A stretch of DNA of 64,000 nt, taken from NCBI GenBank assembly GCA_025728475.1, contig JAOBJN010000001.1, forward strand, positions 153,085-217,084, in the 5' to 3' direction. Origin of the DNA: Candidatus Lightella neohaematopini. GTDB lineage: Bacteria > Pseudomonadota > Gammaproteobacteria > Enterobacterales > Enterobacteriaceae. A program made the translations under genes and the position numbers. The notes below the pieces were generated by a model. That model worked only from the letters and a program-made list of their open reading frames with translations, searched no databases and had not been told where the DNA came from. This document shows positions 10,498-21,677 of the stretch, one piece after another. The number at the start of each line of letters is the position of its first letter. Position 1 is the first letter of the stretch.

Positions 10498-11496
10498 ATG
10501 TCTACTAATAAAACAATATTAAAAATTTTTTCTTATATACTAGTATTTTTATTTATTATTATTATTATACCATTACATTTATTTCCCGGATTTATATCTG
10601 GTTTTATTTCATATGAATTAATTATATTTTTTACTCCTTGGTTTAGATATATATTTATAAATAAAGCTAGACTAGCCGTAGTAATTTTATTAATAACTAT
10701 TATATTAATACTAATAACACTATTAATCATTAATTTAATTAATTTATTAACTTCAGATTTTCAACATGATTTAAATATTATTAATAATATTAATTACATA
10801 TTACTAAATATAAAAAATCATATTCCTAAATTTTTATTATTATTTTTACCTAATAATATTGAAGATTTAAAAAATAAAATTATTCTATTACTAGAATCGA
10901 ATTTAATTATTATAAGAGATATGATACGTATAGTTATACGTATTTTATTAACAATTTTTATAGGTATTATTATAGGTGCAATAATATCTTTAAATAAACC
11001 AAATAATAATCATTCATATTTTATTAATCAACTAAATAAACGTATATATTTTTTATCACTAGCATTTCATAATATTATTATTGCACAAGTACGCATATCG
11101 TTAGTTAATACTTTATTAACTTCTATTATGATTATTATCATTCTACCAAGTTTTGGTATATTTGTACCATCAAGAAAAATACTAATTATTAGTACTTTTT
11201 TATTAGGTTTAATACCTATTATTGGTAATTTAATTTCTAATATAGTAATTATTTTTTCATCTTTATCAGTTTCTTTAACCGTTGGAGTAATTATCTTAAT
11301 TTATTTAATTTTTATTCACAAACTTGAATATGTGTTAAATGCTGAAATAGTTGGTCAAAGAACTAACACTAAATCATGGGAATTAATATTAGTAATGTTA
11401 CTTTTAGAATCAATTTTTGGACTAAATGGGCTAATAGCAGCTCCGATATATTATGCATACTTAAAATATGAATTAAAGAATATCAAAATAATATAA
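10498..11496 (+). CDS. AI-2E/PerM-family integral membrane protein
   Basis: A 332-residue protein made largely of hydrophobic helices. Two to three helices lie in the first 90 residues, then a polar stretch (about 90-140), a helix pair (140-165), a second soluble part with the segment FHNIIIAQVRISLVNTLL, and a cluster of C-terminal helices ending GLNGLIAAPIYYAYLKY. The arrangement and the motifs IGNLISN and NAEIVGQRTN fit the AI-2E transporter family (PerM, YdiK, TqsA; DUF20). Family members have been linked to autoinducer export or Na+/H+ exchange, but function cannot be assigned from sequence. It stands alone, divergent from glyQ and convergent with ibpA, and ends at a perfect hairpin. Which E. 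coli paralogue it descends from is unclear. Confidence 0.8.
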   Translation: MSTNKTILKIFSYILVFLFIIIIIPLHLFPGFISGFISYELIIFFTPWFRYIFINKARLAVVILLITIILILITLLIINLINLLTSDFQHDLNIINNINYILLNIKNHIPKFLLLFLPNNIEDLKNKIILLLESNLIIIRDMIRIVIRILLTIFIGIIIGAIISLNKPNNNHSYFINQLNKRIYFLSLAFHNIIIAQVRISLVNTLLTSIMIIIILPSFGIFVPSRKILIISTFLLGLIPIIGNLISNIVIIFSSLSVSLTVGVIILIYLIFIHKLEYVLNAEIVGQRTNTKSWELILVMLLLESIFGLNGLIAAPIYYAYLKYELKNIKII

Positions 11497-11498
11497 CA

Positions 11499-11531
11499 AA
11501 ACTAGCTTTATAGTTAAAATAAAGCTAGTTT
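11499..11531. terminator. Hairpin between convergent membrane-protein gene and ibpA
   Basis: A perfect 12-bp inverted repeat: AAACTAGCTTTA (11499-11510) and TAAAGCTAGTTT (11520-11531) around a nine-base loop. It begins three bases after the stop of the plus-strand gene and ends before the ibpA stop at 11543. The stem includes the CTAG/AGC core, so it is not just A/T repetition. Placed between convergent genes and flanked by A/T runs, it could stop transcription from both sides. Confidence 0.7.
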
Positions 11532-11542
11532 ATAGTATAAAT

Positions 11543-11959
11543 TTACTGTTTGTTAATAATAATTCTACGAGGTTGTAATGATTCTGGAATTTGTCTAACT
11601 AAATTAATACTAAGTAAACCATTACTAAACTCAGCATAATCTACTAACATATGTTCAGCTAAAGCAAAACTTAGAGAAAATTTTCTACAAATTAATCCCT
11701 GATATAAATAATGTACCTGTTTATCTTCACATGTAGTAGGTTTACCCTTAATAGTTAATCTTGGTCCTTCAATTTCAACTATTAATTCATCTTCTTTAAA
11801 TCCTGCTAATGCTAGTACAATACGATAGTGATCCTCATCATATTTTTCAATATTATATGGAGGAAAATCAAAATTCTCTTGATCTATCTGTATATTACTA
11901 GCTAGTCTATCAAATCCTATCCATTGTTTTAATAAAGGAGAAAGATCATAATCGTGCAT
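11543..11959 (-). CDS. ibpA: Small heat-shock protein IbpA/IbpB type
   Basis: An alpha-crystallin-domain holdase of 138 residues (E. coli IbpA 137) that binds unfolding proteins until DnaK/ClpB can refold them. The N-terminus [19 protein letters not shown] matches IbpA; the crystallin domain follows at about 35-125 ([35 protein letters not shown]). The C-terminal RRIIIN supplies the I-x-I oligomerisation motif. AGGA eight bases before the ATG serves as ribosome site. I could not find a sigma-32 promoter in the 126 bases upstream. As in E. coli it lies on the far side of gyrB from dnaN, so the location is ancestral. Confidence 0.93.
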   Translation of the reverse strand: MHDYDLSPLLKQWIGFDRLASNIQIDQENFDFPPYNIEKYDEDHYRIVLALAGFKEDELIVEIEGPRLTIKGKPTTCEDKQVHYLYQGLICRKFSLSFALAEHMLVDYAEFSNGLLSINLVRQIPESLQPRRIIINKQ

Positions 11960-12085
11960 ACTTTTTTCCTATTATATAAATAAATTATAAACAATAATTA
12001 CACTATCGTATTGTAGTATAATCTATATAATTAATTATTTCTAGTAAAAATTTATAAACTTTTTAAACGAAAAATAAGATAATGT

Positions 12086-14515
<2,430 letters not shown>

Positions 14516-14647
14516 TTACTTATTTCAATAAACTAAATTAAAATAAATAATAAGATATTAATTATATTAATAGTAGTATTATTTCATATTTTAATTATTA
14601 AAAATATTAAAAATCACAATTTTTTTTAACATAAAAATTAATAATTA

Positions 14648-15748
14648 TTAAATTTTTATAGGCATTATAACATAAGTTAATGATTGCTGGCTTATTGAGT
14701 TACTAATTTTTAGTATACCACTACTAGTAAATTTTAATGTTATTATTTTGCAATGTAATACATTTAATACATCTAGTATGTATATTGCGTTAAATGCAAA
14801 TTCAATGTTCTTACCATTATATGATATAATAATAATTTCTTTTGCTATTTCAAAATCTAAATTATTTGCTATTAACGTTAATTTATTTTTACTAATAATT
14901 AATTTAATACCATATGATTTATCATTAATAATAGTTATTATCCTACTTAGAGCATTTTTTAATTCCATTAATTCTAAAGATATTTTAATATCTATATTCT
15001 TAGGTATAACATTAATAAAATTAGGAAAGGTACCATCAATTAATTTAGAAGTAAACATATAATTATCAACTGATAATGATATACTATCGTCATTAAAAAA
15101 TATATTAATTAAACATTTATATTTATTTAACAATCTCATTAATTCTAATATTCCATTCCTTGGAATTATAATAGATATGTTTGATATATCAAAATTAATA
15201 TTAATTGTACAAATTGATAATCTATGTCCATTTGTAGATACAATATACATATTATTCGGTTCTATTTTAAATAACGTACCATTTAAATAATAACGAATAT
15301 CTTGTTTAGCCATAGAAAAATAAGTACAAGATAAAGCATCAAGTAGAATATTACTAGGTAAAGTACAATAAATATTACTTTTTTTGTAATCAATTTTAGG
15401 AAATCCTTTATCTGGTAAAGTAGATAAAGAATACAAACTATTTTTAGTTTTAATAATTAACTTATTATCTTCTAAAGATATATTAACGATATTATTATTA
15501 GATAATTTTTTACAAATATTATATAACTTCTTTATTGATACTGTTATTGTACCAACATTAATAATATTACAATTATCTACTTTAACTACAATTTCTACTT
15601 CTGTATTAGTTCTAAGAAATAATATATGATTATTAGAAACTTTAATTAAAACATTATTTAATATTGATAAAGACAAATTACTACTAGTTAAAGTATACAA
15701 ATTTTGTAATAACTTTATTAAGTTAATATTTTCTATACTAAATTTCAT
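14648..15748 (-). CDS. dnaN: DNA polymerase III beta subunit (sliding clamp)
   Basis: Ring-shaped dimer that tethers DNA polymerase III to DNA. Exactly 366 residues, as in E. coli, with the N-terminal MKFSIENINLIKLLQ. Recognisable clamp segments include NGTLFKIEPNNMYIVSTNGHRLS and the conserved C-terminal YVIMPIKI (family YVVMPMRL), part of the clamp-binding peptide pocket. Divergence is high but there is no interruption. Upstream, where dnaA normally precedes it in one operon, there are only 151 bases before the divergent rpmH. Confidence 0.95.
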   Translation of the reverse strand: MKFSIENINLIKLLQNLYTLTSSNLSLSILNNVLIKVSNNHILFLRTNTEVEIVVKVDNCNIINVGTITVSIKKLYNICKKLSNNNIVNISLEDNKLIIKTKNSLYSLSTLPDKGFPKIDYKKSNIYCTLPSNILLDALSCTYFSMAKQDIRYYLNGTLFKIEPNNMYIVSTNGHRLSICTININFDISNISIIIPRNGILELMRLLNKYKCLINIFFNDDSISLSVDNYMFTSKLIDGTFPNFINVIPKNIDIKISLELMELKNALSRIITIINDKSYGIKLIISKNKLTLIANNLDFEIAKEIIIISYNGKNIEFAFNAIYILDVLNVLHCKIITLKFTSSGILKISNSISQQSLTYVIMPIKI

Positions 15749-15801
15749 TAATATTAAAATTATAATTTTACTAATGTTAATAAAAATAATTATTATATTT
15801 C

Positions 15802-15831
15802 TTAAACAAGCGTAATATTAAGTGCTATTAT
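15802..15831 (+). promoter_or_regulatory. Possible sigma-70 promoter for rpmH-rnpA
   Basis: TTAAAC at 15802-15807 and TATTAT at 15826-15831 are spaced 18 bases apart and lie about 70 bases before the rpmH ATG at 15900. In such AT-rich DNA near-matches to the -10 box arise by chance, so the assignment rests mainly on position in the divergent dnaN/rpmH gap. Confidence 0.3.
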
Positions 15832-15899
15832 GATAACATACTTATTATAAAGATATATATTTTAATTGTTAAAAATAATTTTAAAATTAAGGAAAATTA

Positions 15900-16046
15900 A
15901 TGAAAAGAACTTTTCAACCATCCATCTTAAAAAGATTACGTAAACATGGTTTTCGTCATCGTATGAAAACAAATAGTGGACGTAAAATCTTATCAAATAG
16001 AAGAACTAAAAAAAGATTATATTTAACAGTTTCAAGTAATAAATAG
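15900..16046 (+). CDS. rpmH: 50S ribosomal protein L34
   Basis: A 48-residue basic protein that begins [20 protein letters not shown], almost the invariant L34 N-terminus, and ends LTVSSNK (E. coli LTVSK, 46 residues). It is a structural protein of the large subunit that contacts 23S rRNA. The ATG at 15900 is preceded by AAGGA. The stop TAG (16044-16046) is followed immediately by the rnpA ATG, the same close coupling seen across bacteria. The gene is first of the plus-strand rpmH-rnpA-yidD-yidC-mnmE cluster that flanks the replication origin in many bacteria. Confidence 0.96.
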   Translation: MKRTFQPSILKRLRKHGFRHRMKTNSGRKILSNRRTKKRLYLTVSSNK

Positions 16047-16310
16047 ATGAGTAAAAAATATAAATTTCCAAAAAAACAAAAATTATTGTTTAATAAACAA
16101 TTTAGTTTAGTTTTTAATAAACTAGAATATTTTAGTTTTGATAAACAATTTACTATAATAGGATACACAAATAATTTGAATTATTCTCGTATTGGTATTA
16201 TAGTACCAAAAAAAAATATTAGGAAATCCTTTCAAAGGAATAGAGTAAAAAGATTAATACGTGAATATTTTCGTTTAAATATACATAATTTTTTTTTATG
16301 GATTATGTAA
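16047..16310 (+). CDS. rnpA: Ribonuclease P protein component, truncated by a frameshift
   Basis: Protein cofactor of RNase P, which with M1 RNA trims 5' leaders of tRNA precursors. The open frame gives 87 residues against 119 in E. coli. The central RNA-binding region is intact (SRIGIIVPKKNIRKSFQRNRVKRLIREYFRL, quoted in parts: IVPKKN, RNRVKR), but after HNFFLWIM it stops at 16308-16310. The missing family sequence continues in another frame from 16298 (MDYVILVKKYLSEI, compare E. coli MDFVVVAKKGVADL). The switch is at a T9 run (16289-16297); ten Ts would restore about 106 residues. The gene may be expressed through polymerase slippage, work as a short form, or be decaying. Confidence 0.85.
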   Translation: MSKKYKFPKKQKLLFNKQFSLVFNKLEYFSFDKQFTIIGYTNNLNYSRIGIIVPKKNIRKSFQRNRVKRLIREYFRLNIHNFFLWIM

Positions 16311-16366
16311 TTTTAGTAAAAAAATATTTGTCAGAAATAAAACAAATTAATTTTAAAATATGTTAA
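16289..16366 (+). other. T9 slippage tract and out-of-frame rnpA tail
   Basis: T9 at 16289-16297 is followed at 16298-16366 by a 22-codon open stretch plus TAA that reads as the rnpA C-terminal part. One added T places it in frame with the first 81 codons. RNA polymerases slip on runs of about nine or more A or T, and such rescue is known for insect endosymbiont genes. The restored protein would still lack roughly the last ten residues of the E. coli form. Confidence 0.75.
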
Positions 16367-16372
16367 GATAAT

Positions 16373-16600
16373 ATGATATTTTTATCAAAAACATTAATTA
16401 GTATAATACATTGGTATAAGATAATAATTAGTCCTTTATTAGGAAAACGTTGTAGATTTATTCCTAGTTGTTCACAATTTGCTATAGAAGCAATTATTAC
16501 ATTTGGTTTAGTAAAAGGTATTTGGTTTTCTATAAAAAGAATTATTAAGTGTTTACCAATATTTAATGGTGGTTATGATCCAATTGATAAATATTTATAA
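16373..16600 (+). CDS. yidD: Membrane protein insertion efficiency factor YidD
   Basis: Small membrane-associated protein that helps YidC-dependent insertion. The 75 residues (E. coli 85) hold the family signature: [23 protein letters not shown] in parts ([21 protein letters not shown]), then [10 protein letters not shown], and a C-terminal [12 protein letters not shown]. The CRFxPSCSxY-type cysteine motif is intact. It sits between rnpA and yidC as in nearly all bacteria; in E. coli it overlaps rnpA, while here it starts six bases after the restored rnpA stop. Only the C-terminal tail is shorter than usual. Confidence 0.93.
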   Translation: MIFLSKTLISIIHWYKIIISPLLGKRCRFIPSCSQFAIEAIITFGLVKGIWFSIKRIIKCLPIFNGGYDPIDKYL

Positions 16601-16615
16601 TATAATAAGATTATA

Positions 16616-18178
16616 ATGAATACACAAAGAAATTTTCTTATAATTATTTTGGTATTTATTTCTTTTTTATTATGGCAAATATGGCAAAATGATAATAAAT
16701 TAAATATAGCAGATAAATATATAACAAATAATAATAAATATTCATTAGATAGTAAAAATCATATCATTACAATTATGACTGATGCTTTATTATTAAAAAT
16801 TAATCCAGATAATTCTACAATAGAACAAGCGTATCTGCTAAAATATCCTAAGTATCTTAAATCTCATGAATCATTTAAATTATTAAATACCTCATCTAAT
16901 TTTGTTTATCAATTACAAAGTAGTTTATCTAGTGATGACTATTTTAGTAAAAATTTACTAAAACACTTAAAATTTTATAGTAAGAAAACAAAATATGTAT
17001 TAAAGAATAATCAAAAAGAATTAAAAGTACCATTTATATATAAGTCAAATAATAATTTTATTTATATTAAAACTTTTATATTAAAACGTAACGATTATAA
17101 AATTAATGTAATTGATAGTATTATTAATAATACTAATAAAACTATTGTAGTAAATATTTTTGGTCAAATAAAGCAATCTATTAATAATCCAAATCAGTAT
17201 AATAATAATTTTATAAATAGTTTTTATAGAGGTAGTTCATATTCTACTGACCATGAAAATTATAAAAAATATGAATTTAGTAAAATAAAATATTATAAAT
17301 TAATTGCTAATACTAGTTATGGTTGGATAGCTATGTCACAAAAATATTTTATTACTTCTCTAATTATTCCAAATTTTGGAATTAATAATTTTTACATAAA
17401 TAAAATAGATGACAACGTTTTAATTGGTTTTAAAAATAAAATACATATTAATGCTTATGATAAAAAAGAAATAAATACCAAAATTTGGATTGGACCAAAG
17501 TTACAATCAAAATTAAAATTAGTAGCAAATAATTTAGATCTTACTGTTGATTATGGGTGGTTATGGTTTATATCTCAACCATTGTTTAAATTATTAAATT
17601 TTGTCACAAAGTATACAAGAAATTGGGGATTATCAATAATTATTACAACTATTATAATAAAAATGATATTACACCCTTTAACTAGAATTCAATATGTTTC
17701 GATGGCAAAAATACGTTTATTACAACCTAAAATATCTATGATTCGTAAAAAATTTGAAAATAATAAACAACAACAAAGTAAAGAAATATTATTTTTGTAT
17801 AAAAAGGAAAAAGTTAATCCATTTGGAGGATGTTTTCCAATTATAATACAAATGCCTATATTTTTAGCTTTATATTATGTATTATCTGGATCAGTAGAGT
17901 TAAGACATGCTAATTTTTGTTTTTGGATAAATGATCTATCATCACAAGATCCATATTATATTTTACCAATAGTTATGGGTATAACTATGTATATAATACA
18001 GAAGCTATCTTCAAATAATATTGAAGATTTAATACAAAGAAAAATAGCAACTATTATGCCAATTATATTTACGTTATTTTTTTTCTGGTTTCCATCTGGT
18101 TTGGTATTATATTATATTATTAGTAATATAATAACTATTATACAACAACAGGTAATATTTCGTAGGCTAATTAAATAA
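16616..18178 (+). CDS. yidC: Membrane protein insertase YidC
   Basis: Inserts and folds inner-membrane proteins, alone or with SecYEG. Length 520 (E. coli 548). The N-terminal membrane anchor (about 7-22) is followed by a diverged periplasmic beta domain to about 310, then the conserved insertase core of five helices. The core begins at WLWFISQPLFKLLNF and includes NPFGGCFPIIIQMPIFLALY and LSGSVELRHA. The positive residue expected in the hydrophilic groove region is within the conserved TRIQYVSMAKIRLLQPK stretch. With secY and secE also in the window, the cell keeps a standard translocation system. The shortening lies mostly in the periplasmic domain. Confidence 0.96.
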   Translation: MNTQRNFLIIILVFISFLLWQIWQNDNKLNIADKYITNNNKYSLDSKNHIITIMTDALLLKINPDNSTIEQAYLLKYPKYLKSHESFKLLNTSSNFVYQLQSSLSSDDYFSKNLLKHLKFYSKKTKYVLKNNQKELKVPFIYKSNNNFIYIKTFILKRNDYKINVIDSIINNTNKTIVVNIFGQIKQSINNPNQYNNNFINSFYRGSSYSTDHENYKKYEFSKIKYYKLIANTSYGWIAMSQKYFITSLIIPNFGINNFYINKIDDNVLIGFKNKIHINAYDKKEINTKIWIGPKLQSKLKLVANNLDLTVDYGWLWFISQPLFKLLNFVTKYTRNWGLSIIITTIIIKMILHPLTRIQYVSMAKIRLLQPKISMIRKKFENNKQQQSKEILFLYKKEKVNPFGGCFPIIIQMPIFLALYYVLSGSVELRHANFCFWINDLSSQDPYYILPIVMGITMYIIQKLSSNNIEDLIQRKIATIMPIIFTLFFFWFPSGLVLYYIISNIITIIQQQVIFRRLIK

Positions 18179-18209
18179 AAAATATAAAAATAATTAAATA
18201 TAGATATTA

Positions 18210-19565
18210 ATGAATATAAATCAAAATGAAGATACTATAGCTGCTATAGCTACTACTCCCGGATGTAGTAGTATTGGTATTATACGTGTTTCTGGTACTT
18301 TAACTTATGATGTAACAAAAAAAATATTAGGATTAATTCCAAAAAATAGAAAAGCAAGTTATTTACCATTTAAGTATAAAAATAATACTATAGATTATGG
18401 TATTGCTATTTTATTTAATCATCCTAAATCTTTTACTGGTGAAGATATGTTAGAATTACATTGTCATGGTGGACCAGTAATATTAAATACTTTATTAAAG
18501 TACATTGTTTCATTCCCTAATATTCGTGTAGCTAATCCGGGGGAATTTTCTATGCGTGCTTTTTTAAATAAAAAAATTGATTTGGTCCAAGCTGAATCTA
18601 TAATTGATTTAATTAATTCTAACTCATTAGAATTTTCTAAAAAGTCAATAAATATATTTAAGGGTAATTTTTCTTATAAGATTAAAAAATTAATAAATGA
18701 TGTAAATAATTTATATTCTCACATAGAAGCTATGATTAATTTCCCTGATGATCAACTAGAACAATTATCCAATAATACTATTATTTCTAATTTAGACGAT
18801 ATAATTAATGCAACAAATAAATTAAATGAACAAGTAAAAAATAATATTATACTACGTGATGGTATTAAAATAGTTATTATTGGAAGACCTAATGTTGGAA
18901 AATCTAGTTTGTTTAATGCTTTAATTGGATACAATAATGCTATCGTAACCTCGTTTCCTGGTACTACTAGAGATGTGTTAAGATACTGTATAAACTTAGA
19001 TGGTATAACAATTAATATTAGTGATACAGCAGGAATTCATAATACAAATAATTTCATAGAAAAAATAGGAATTAAACATTCTTTAAAAGAAATTAAAACA
19101 GCTAATCATATATTATTAGTAGTTGATAGCACTACTTGTAAAATTAAACAACTAAATTATATTTATAATAATTTTATTAAAATAATTAAAAATATACCAG
19201 TTACTATTATTCGTAATAAGGCTGATCTTAGTAATGAAAATATTAGTATTAATAAGTTAGAAAAATATTATATTATAACAATATCAGCTAAATTAAAAAA
19301 AGGACTAAATTTAATTTTTAATCATATAAAAGATTTATATATTAAAAACAACTATAAGTTTAATAGCATAAATAAACATAGGCATTTTAATATATTAAAT
19401 AATGCTATTTTACATTTAAAGCGTAGTAAAGAAAATTATTCATATTATGATATCTTATTAGAAGAATTAAAATACGTTAAATACTATTTAGATAGTATTA
19501 TTGGTAATGTTTATAATAATGAGTTACTAGATGAAATATTTTCTAAGTTTTGTATTGGTAAGTAA
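18210..19565 (+). CDS. mnmE: tRNA modification GTPase MnmE
   Basis: Works with MnmG to make 5-carboxymethylaminomethyl-type modifications at the wobble uridine of several tRNAs. The 451 residues (E. coli 454) comprise an N-terminal tetrahydrofolate-binding domain (TIAAIATTPG, GEDMLELHCHGGP), a helical domain, and an inserted G domain. G-domain motifs are GRPNVGKSSLFNAL, DTAGI and NKAD. The essential C-terminal FCIGK is complete. Retention of this wobble-modification enzyme is common in tiny genomes with few tRNAs. It ends ten bases from the convergent ssb stop. Confidence 0.97.
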   Translation: MNINQNEDTIAAIATTPGCSSIGIIRVSGTLTYDVTKKILGLIPKNRKASYLPFKYKNNTIDYGIAILFNHPKSFTGEDMLELHCHGGPVILNTLLKYIVSFPNIRVANPGEFSMRAFLNKKIDLVQAESIIDLINSNSLEFSKKSINIFKGNFSYKIKKLINDVNNLYSHIEAMINFPDDQLEQLSNNTIISNLDDIINATNKLNEQVKNNIILRDGIKIVIIGRPNVGKSSLFNALIGYNNAIVTSFPGTTRDVLRYCINLDGITINISDTAGIHNTNNFIEKIGIKHSLKEIKTANHILLVVDSTTCKIKQLNYIYNNFIKIIKNIPVTIIRNKADLSNENISINKLEKYYIITISAKLKKGLNLIFNHIKDLYIKNNYKFNSINKHRHFNILNNAILHLKRSKENYSYYDILLEELKYVKYYLDSIIGNVYNNELLDEIFSKFCIGK

Positions 19566-19575
19566 TATTAAAATT

Positions 19576-20037
19576 TTAAAATGGTAAATCATCATCAAAA
19601 TTTATTGATAGATCTTTATCATCTTTATATGTTTTTACCTCTTCGTTACTTAATTTATCAGATGTATTATTTTTAATATTATTCTTAATTTTATTACGAC
19701 TACTAATAATATGTAATGTACCATTAACACCAACTATTATTTCTGTAGTATAGTGATCTATATTATTTTTGTCTTGCCATTTTCTTGTTTGTAAACTACC
19801 TTCTATATAAATTTGTGAACCTTTAATTAAGTATTCTCTTACTATTTCTGCTATTTTTCCAAAAATAACAATTTTATGCCACTCTGTTTTTTCTTTAACT
19901 TCTCCTGTTTGTTTATCACGCCATATATCAGATGTAGCTAAACTAATATTAGCTACTATATTACCATTAGCCATATAACGTATTTCTGGATCATTACCTA
20001 AGTAACCTAATAAAATAACTTTATTAACTCCCTTCAT
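19576..20037 (-). CDS. ssb: Single-stranded DNA-binding protein
   Basis: Coats single-stranded DNA during replication. From the ATG at 20037 it has 153 residues and begins [20 protein letters not shown], matching the E. coli start; the frame is open 28 codons further but into dnaB. The OB fold spans about 1-110 ([31 protein letters not shown]). The glycine/glutamine-rich linker of E. coli has shrunk to a short lysine/asparagine-rich region. The acidic tip INFDDDLPF (E. coli MDFDDDIPF), which binds partner proteins, is strictly kept. It lies just downstream of dnaB. Confidence 0.96.
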   Translation of the reverse strand: MKGVNKVILLGYLGNDPEIRYMANGNIVANISLATSDIWRDKQTGEVKEKTEWHKIVIFGKIAEIVREYLIKGSQIYIEGSLQTRKWQDKNNIDHYTTEIIVGVNGTLHIISSRNKIKNNIKNNTSDKLSNEEVKTYKDDKDLSINFDDDLPF

Positions 20038-20068
20038 ATATTTTCCTATTTTTAGTTGATATTTTATT

Positions 20069-21466
20069 TTAATACATATAATTGTAATCGGAATAGTTAT
20101 CAAATCTAGACCAATGACCATTAAACATTAATTTAATAGTACCAATTGGACCATTTCTTTGTTTACCTATAATAATTTCAGCAATTCCTTTCATACTATT
20201 ATCATTATAAACTTCATCACGATATATAAACATAATTAAATCAGCATCTTGTTCTATAGAACCAGACTCTCTTAAATCTGAATTTAATGGTCTTTTATCA
20301 GCACGTTGTTCTAAACTTCTATTAAGTTGTGATAAAGCTATAATTGGTATTTTTAATTCTTTAGCTAAAGATTTTAATGATCTAGAAATTTCTGCTATTT
20401 CCAATGTACGATTTTCAGCTAAATATGGAACTCTAATTAATTGTAAATAATCAATCATAATTACACTTAATCCTTGATGTTCTTTATATACACGACGTGC
20501 GCGAGCTCTTATTTCAGTTGGAGTCAATCTAGAAGAATCATCAATATATATATTTTTTTTACTTAGTAAAATTTTTATAGTATTAGAAATTTTAGTCCAA
20601 TCATGATCATTTAATTGACCAGTACGAATTTTACTTTGCTCTACGCGTGATAATGATGCTAGCATTCTTATCATAATTTGTTCGCCTGGCATTTCTAAAC
20701 TAAAAATCAAAACTGGTTTGTCTTCTGACATAGCTATATTTTCACATAAATTAATTGCAAATGTAGTTTTACCCATTGAAGGTCTAGCTGCTATAATAAT
20801 TAATTCCGACTTTTGTAGTCCAGCAGTTTTCATATCTAAATCTTTGTAGCCACTAGATATTCCAGTAATACTACTATTTGGTTTTTTATATAATTGTTCA
20901 ATTTTATTTATCGTATGTTCTAAAATATTCTCAATATTTTTTAAGTTATTATTTATATTTGTTCTATTTTCAGAAATTTGAAAAATTAATGATTCAGCTA
21001 AATCTAATAAATCTGAACTACTACGACCATTAGGATAATAACTAGCATCTGCTATTTCATTCGCAACATTAATTAGTTCTCTTACTATAGCATATTCTTT
21101 TATTATAGTTGCATAGGAAATTATATTTATAATACTAGGTGTATTTTTTGATAATTCAGCTAAATAGGCACAACCGCCAACAATATCTAATTTATTTTTT
21201 TGTTCCAATGATTGTGACAAAATAACTAAGTCAACTGGTTTACCATTATTTAATAAATTTTGTATTTCACAAAAAATTACACGGTGAACATTACTATAAA
21301 AATCATTACTATTAACTATGGTAACAATATCATCTAAACGTTTATTATCTAATATTAAACTACCTAATAATGATTGTTCTGCCTCTATAGAATACGGTAA
21401 TGATTTATGATATTTATGATTGTTGGTAAATAATTTATTACTAGTTAAATTCTTATTTAATAACAT
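20069..21466 (-). CDS. dnaB: Replicative DNA helicase DnaB
   Basis: Hexameric 5'-3' helicase at the replication fork. 465 residues (E. coli 471). The N-terminal primase-interaction domain begins [18 protein letters not shown]; the RecA-like domain has Walker [15 protein letters not shown], Walker [11 protein letters not shown], and the conserved [16 protein letters not shown] and [14 protein letters not shown]. The helicase loader dnaC is not in the window and neither is dnaA, so how DnaB is loaded at the origin cannot be told. The ssb-dnaB-plsB-ubiA order is the E. coli order inverted with intervening genes lost. Confidence 0.97.
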   Translation of the reverse strand: MLLNKNLTSNKLFTNNHKYHKSLPYSIEAEQSLLGSLILDNKRLDDIVTIVNSNDFYSNVHRVIFCEIQNLLNNGKPVDLVILSQSLEQKNKLDIVGGCAYLAELSKNTPSIINIISYATIIKEYAIVRELINVANEIADASYYPNGRSSSDLLDLAESLIFQISENRTNINNNLKNIENILEHTINKIEQLYKKPNSSITGISSGYKDLDMKTAGLQKSELIIIAARPSMGKTTFAINLCENIAMSEDKPVLIFSLEMPGEQIMIRMLASLSRVEQSKIRTGQLNDHDWTKISNTIKILLSKKNIYIDDSSRLTPTEIRARARRVYKEHQGLSVIMIDYLQLIRVPYLAENRTLEIAEISRSLKSLAKELKIPIIALSQLNRSLEQRADKRPLNSDLRESGSIEQDADLIMFIYRDEVYNDNSMKGIAEIIIGKQRNGPIGTIKLMFNGHWSRFDNYSDYNYMY

Positions 21467-21677
21467 ATATAAATATATAACTGTTAATTTAACATAACTT
21501 TATTAAATTAGTAATCATAATAAGATAAATATCAAATATTATCAATATCTAAATAAATAGATTGTATTTTTTAAAATAAATTATATTATATAAGTGATAA
21601 TTATTTATATCTTAAAATATAAATATAATTTTTAGTTGTATTTATACTAAAATAGATAATTATTAAGGATAATTATT

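Noticed and set aside
11960-12085. Sigma-32 promoter or RNA thermometer upstream of ibpA
   Set aside because: Searched for CTTGAA and CCCCAT-like boxes and a ROSE-type hairpin; none was convincing.
15755-15770. 16-bp perfect palindrome TAAAATTATAATTTTA between dnaN and rpmH as an origin element
   Set aside because: It is A/T-only, and such palindromes are expected by chance at this composition; no DnaA-box-like repeats accompany it.
20038-20121. Longer ssb with 28 extra N-terminal codons overlapping dnaB
   Set aside because: SSB starts at GVNKVIL in the family; the extension comes from an open frame within dnaB.
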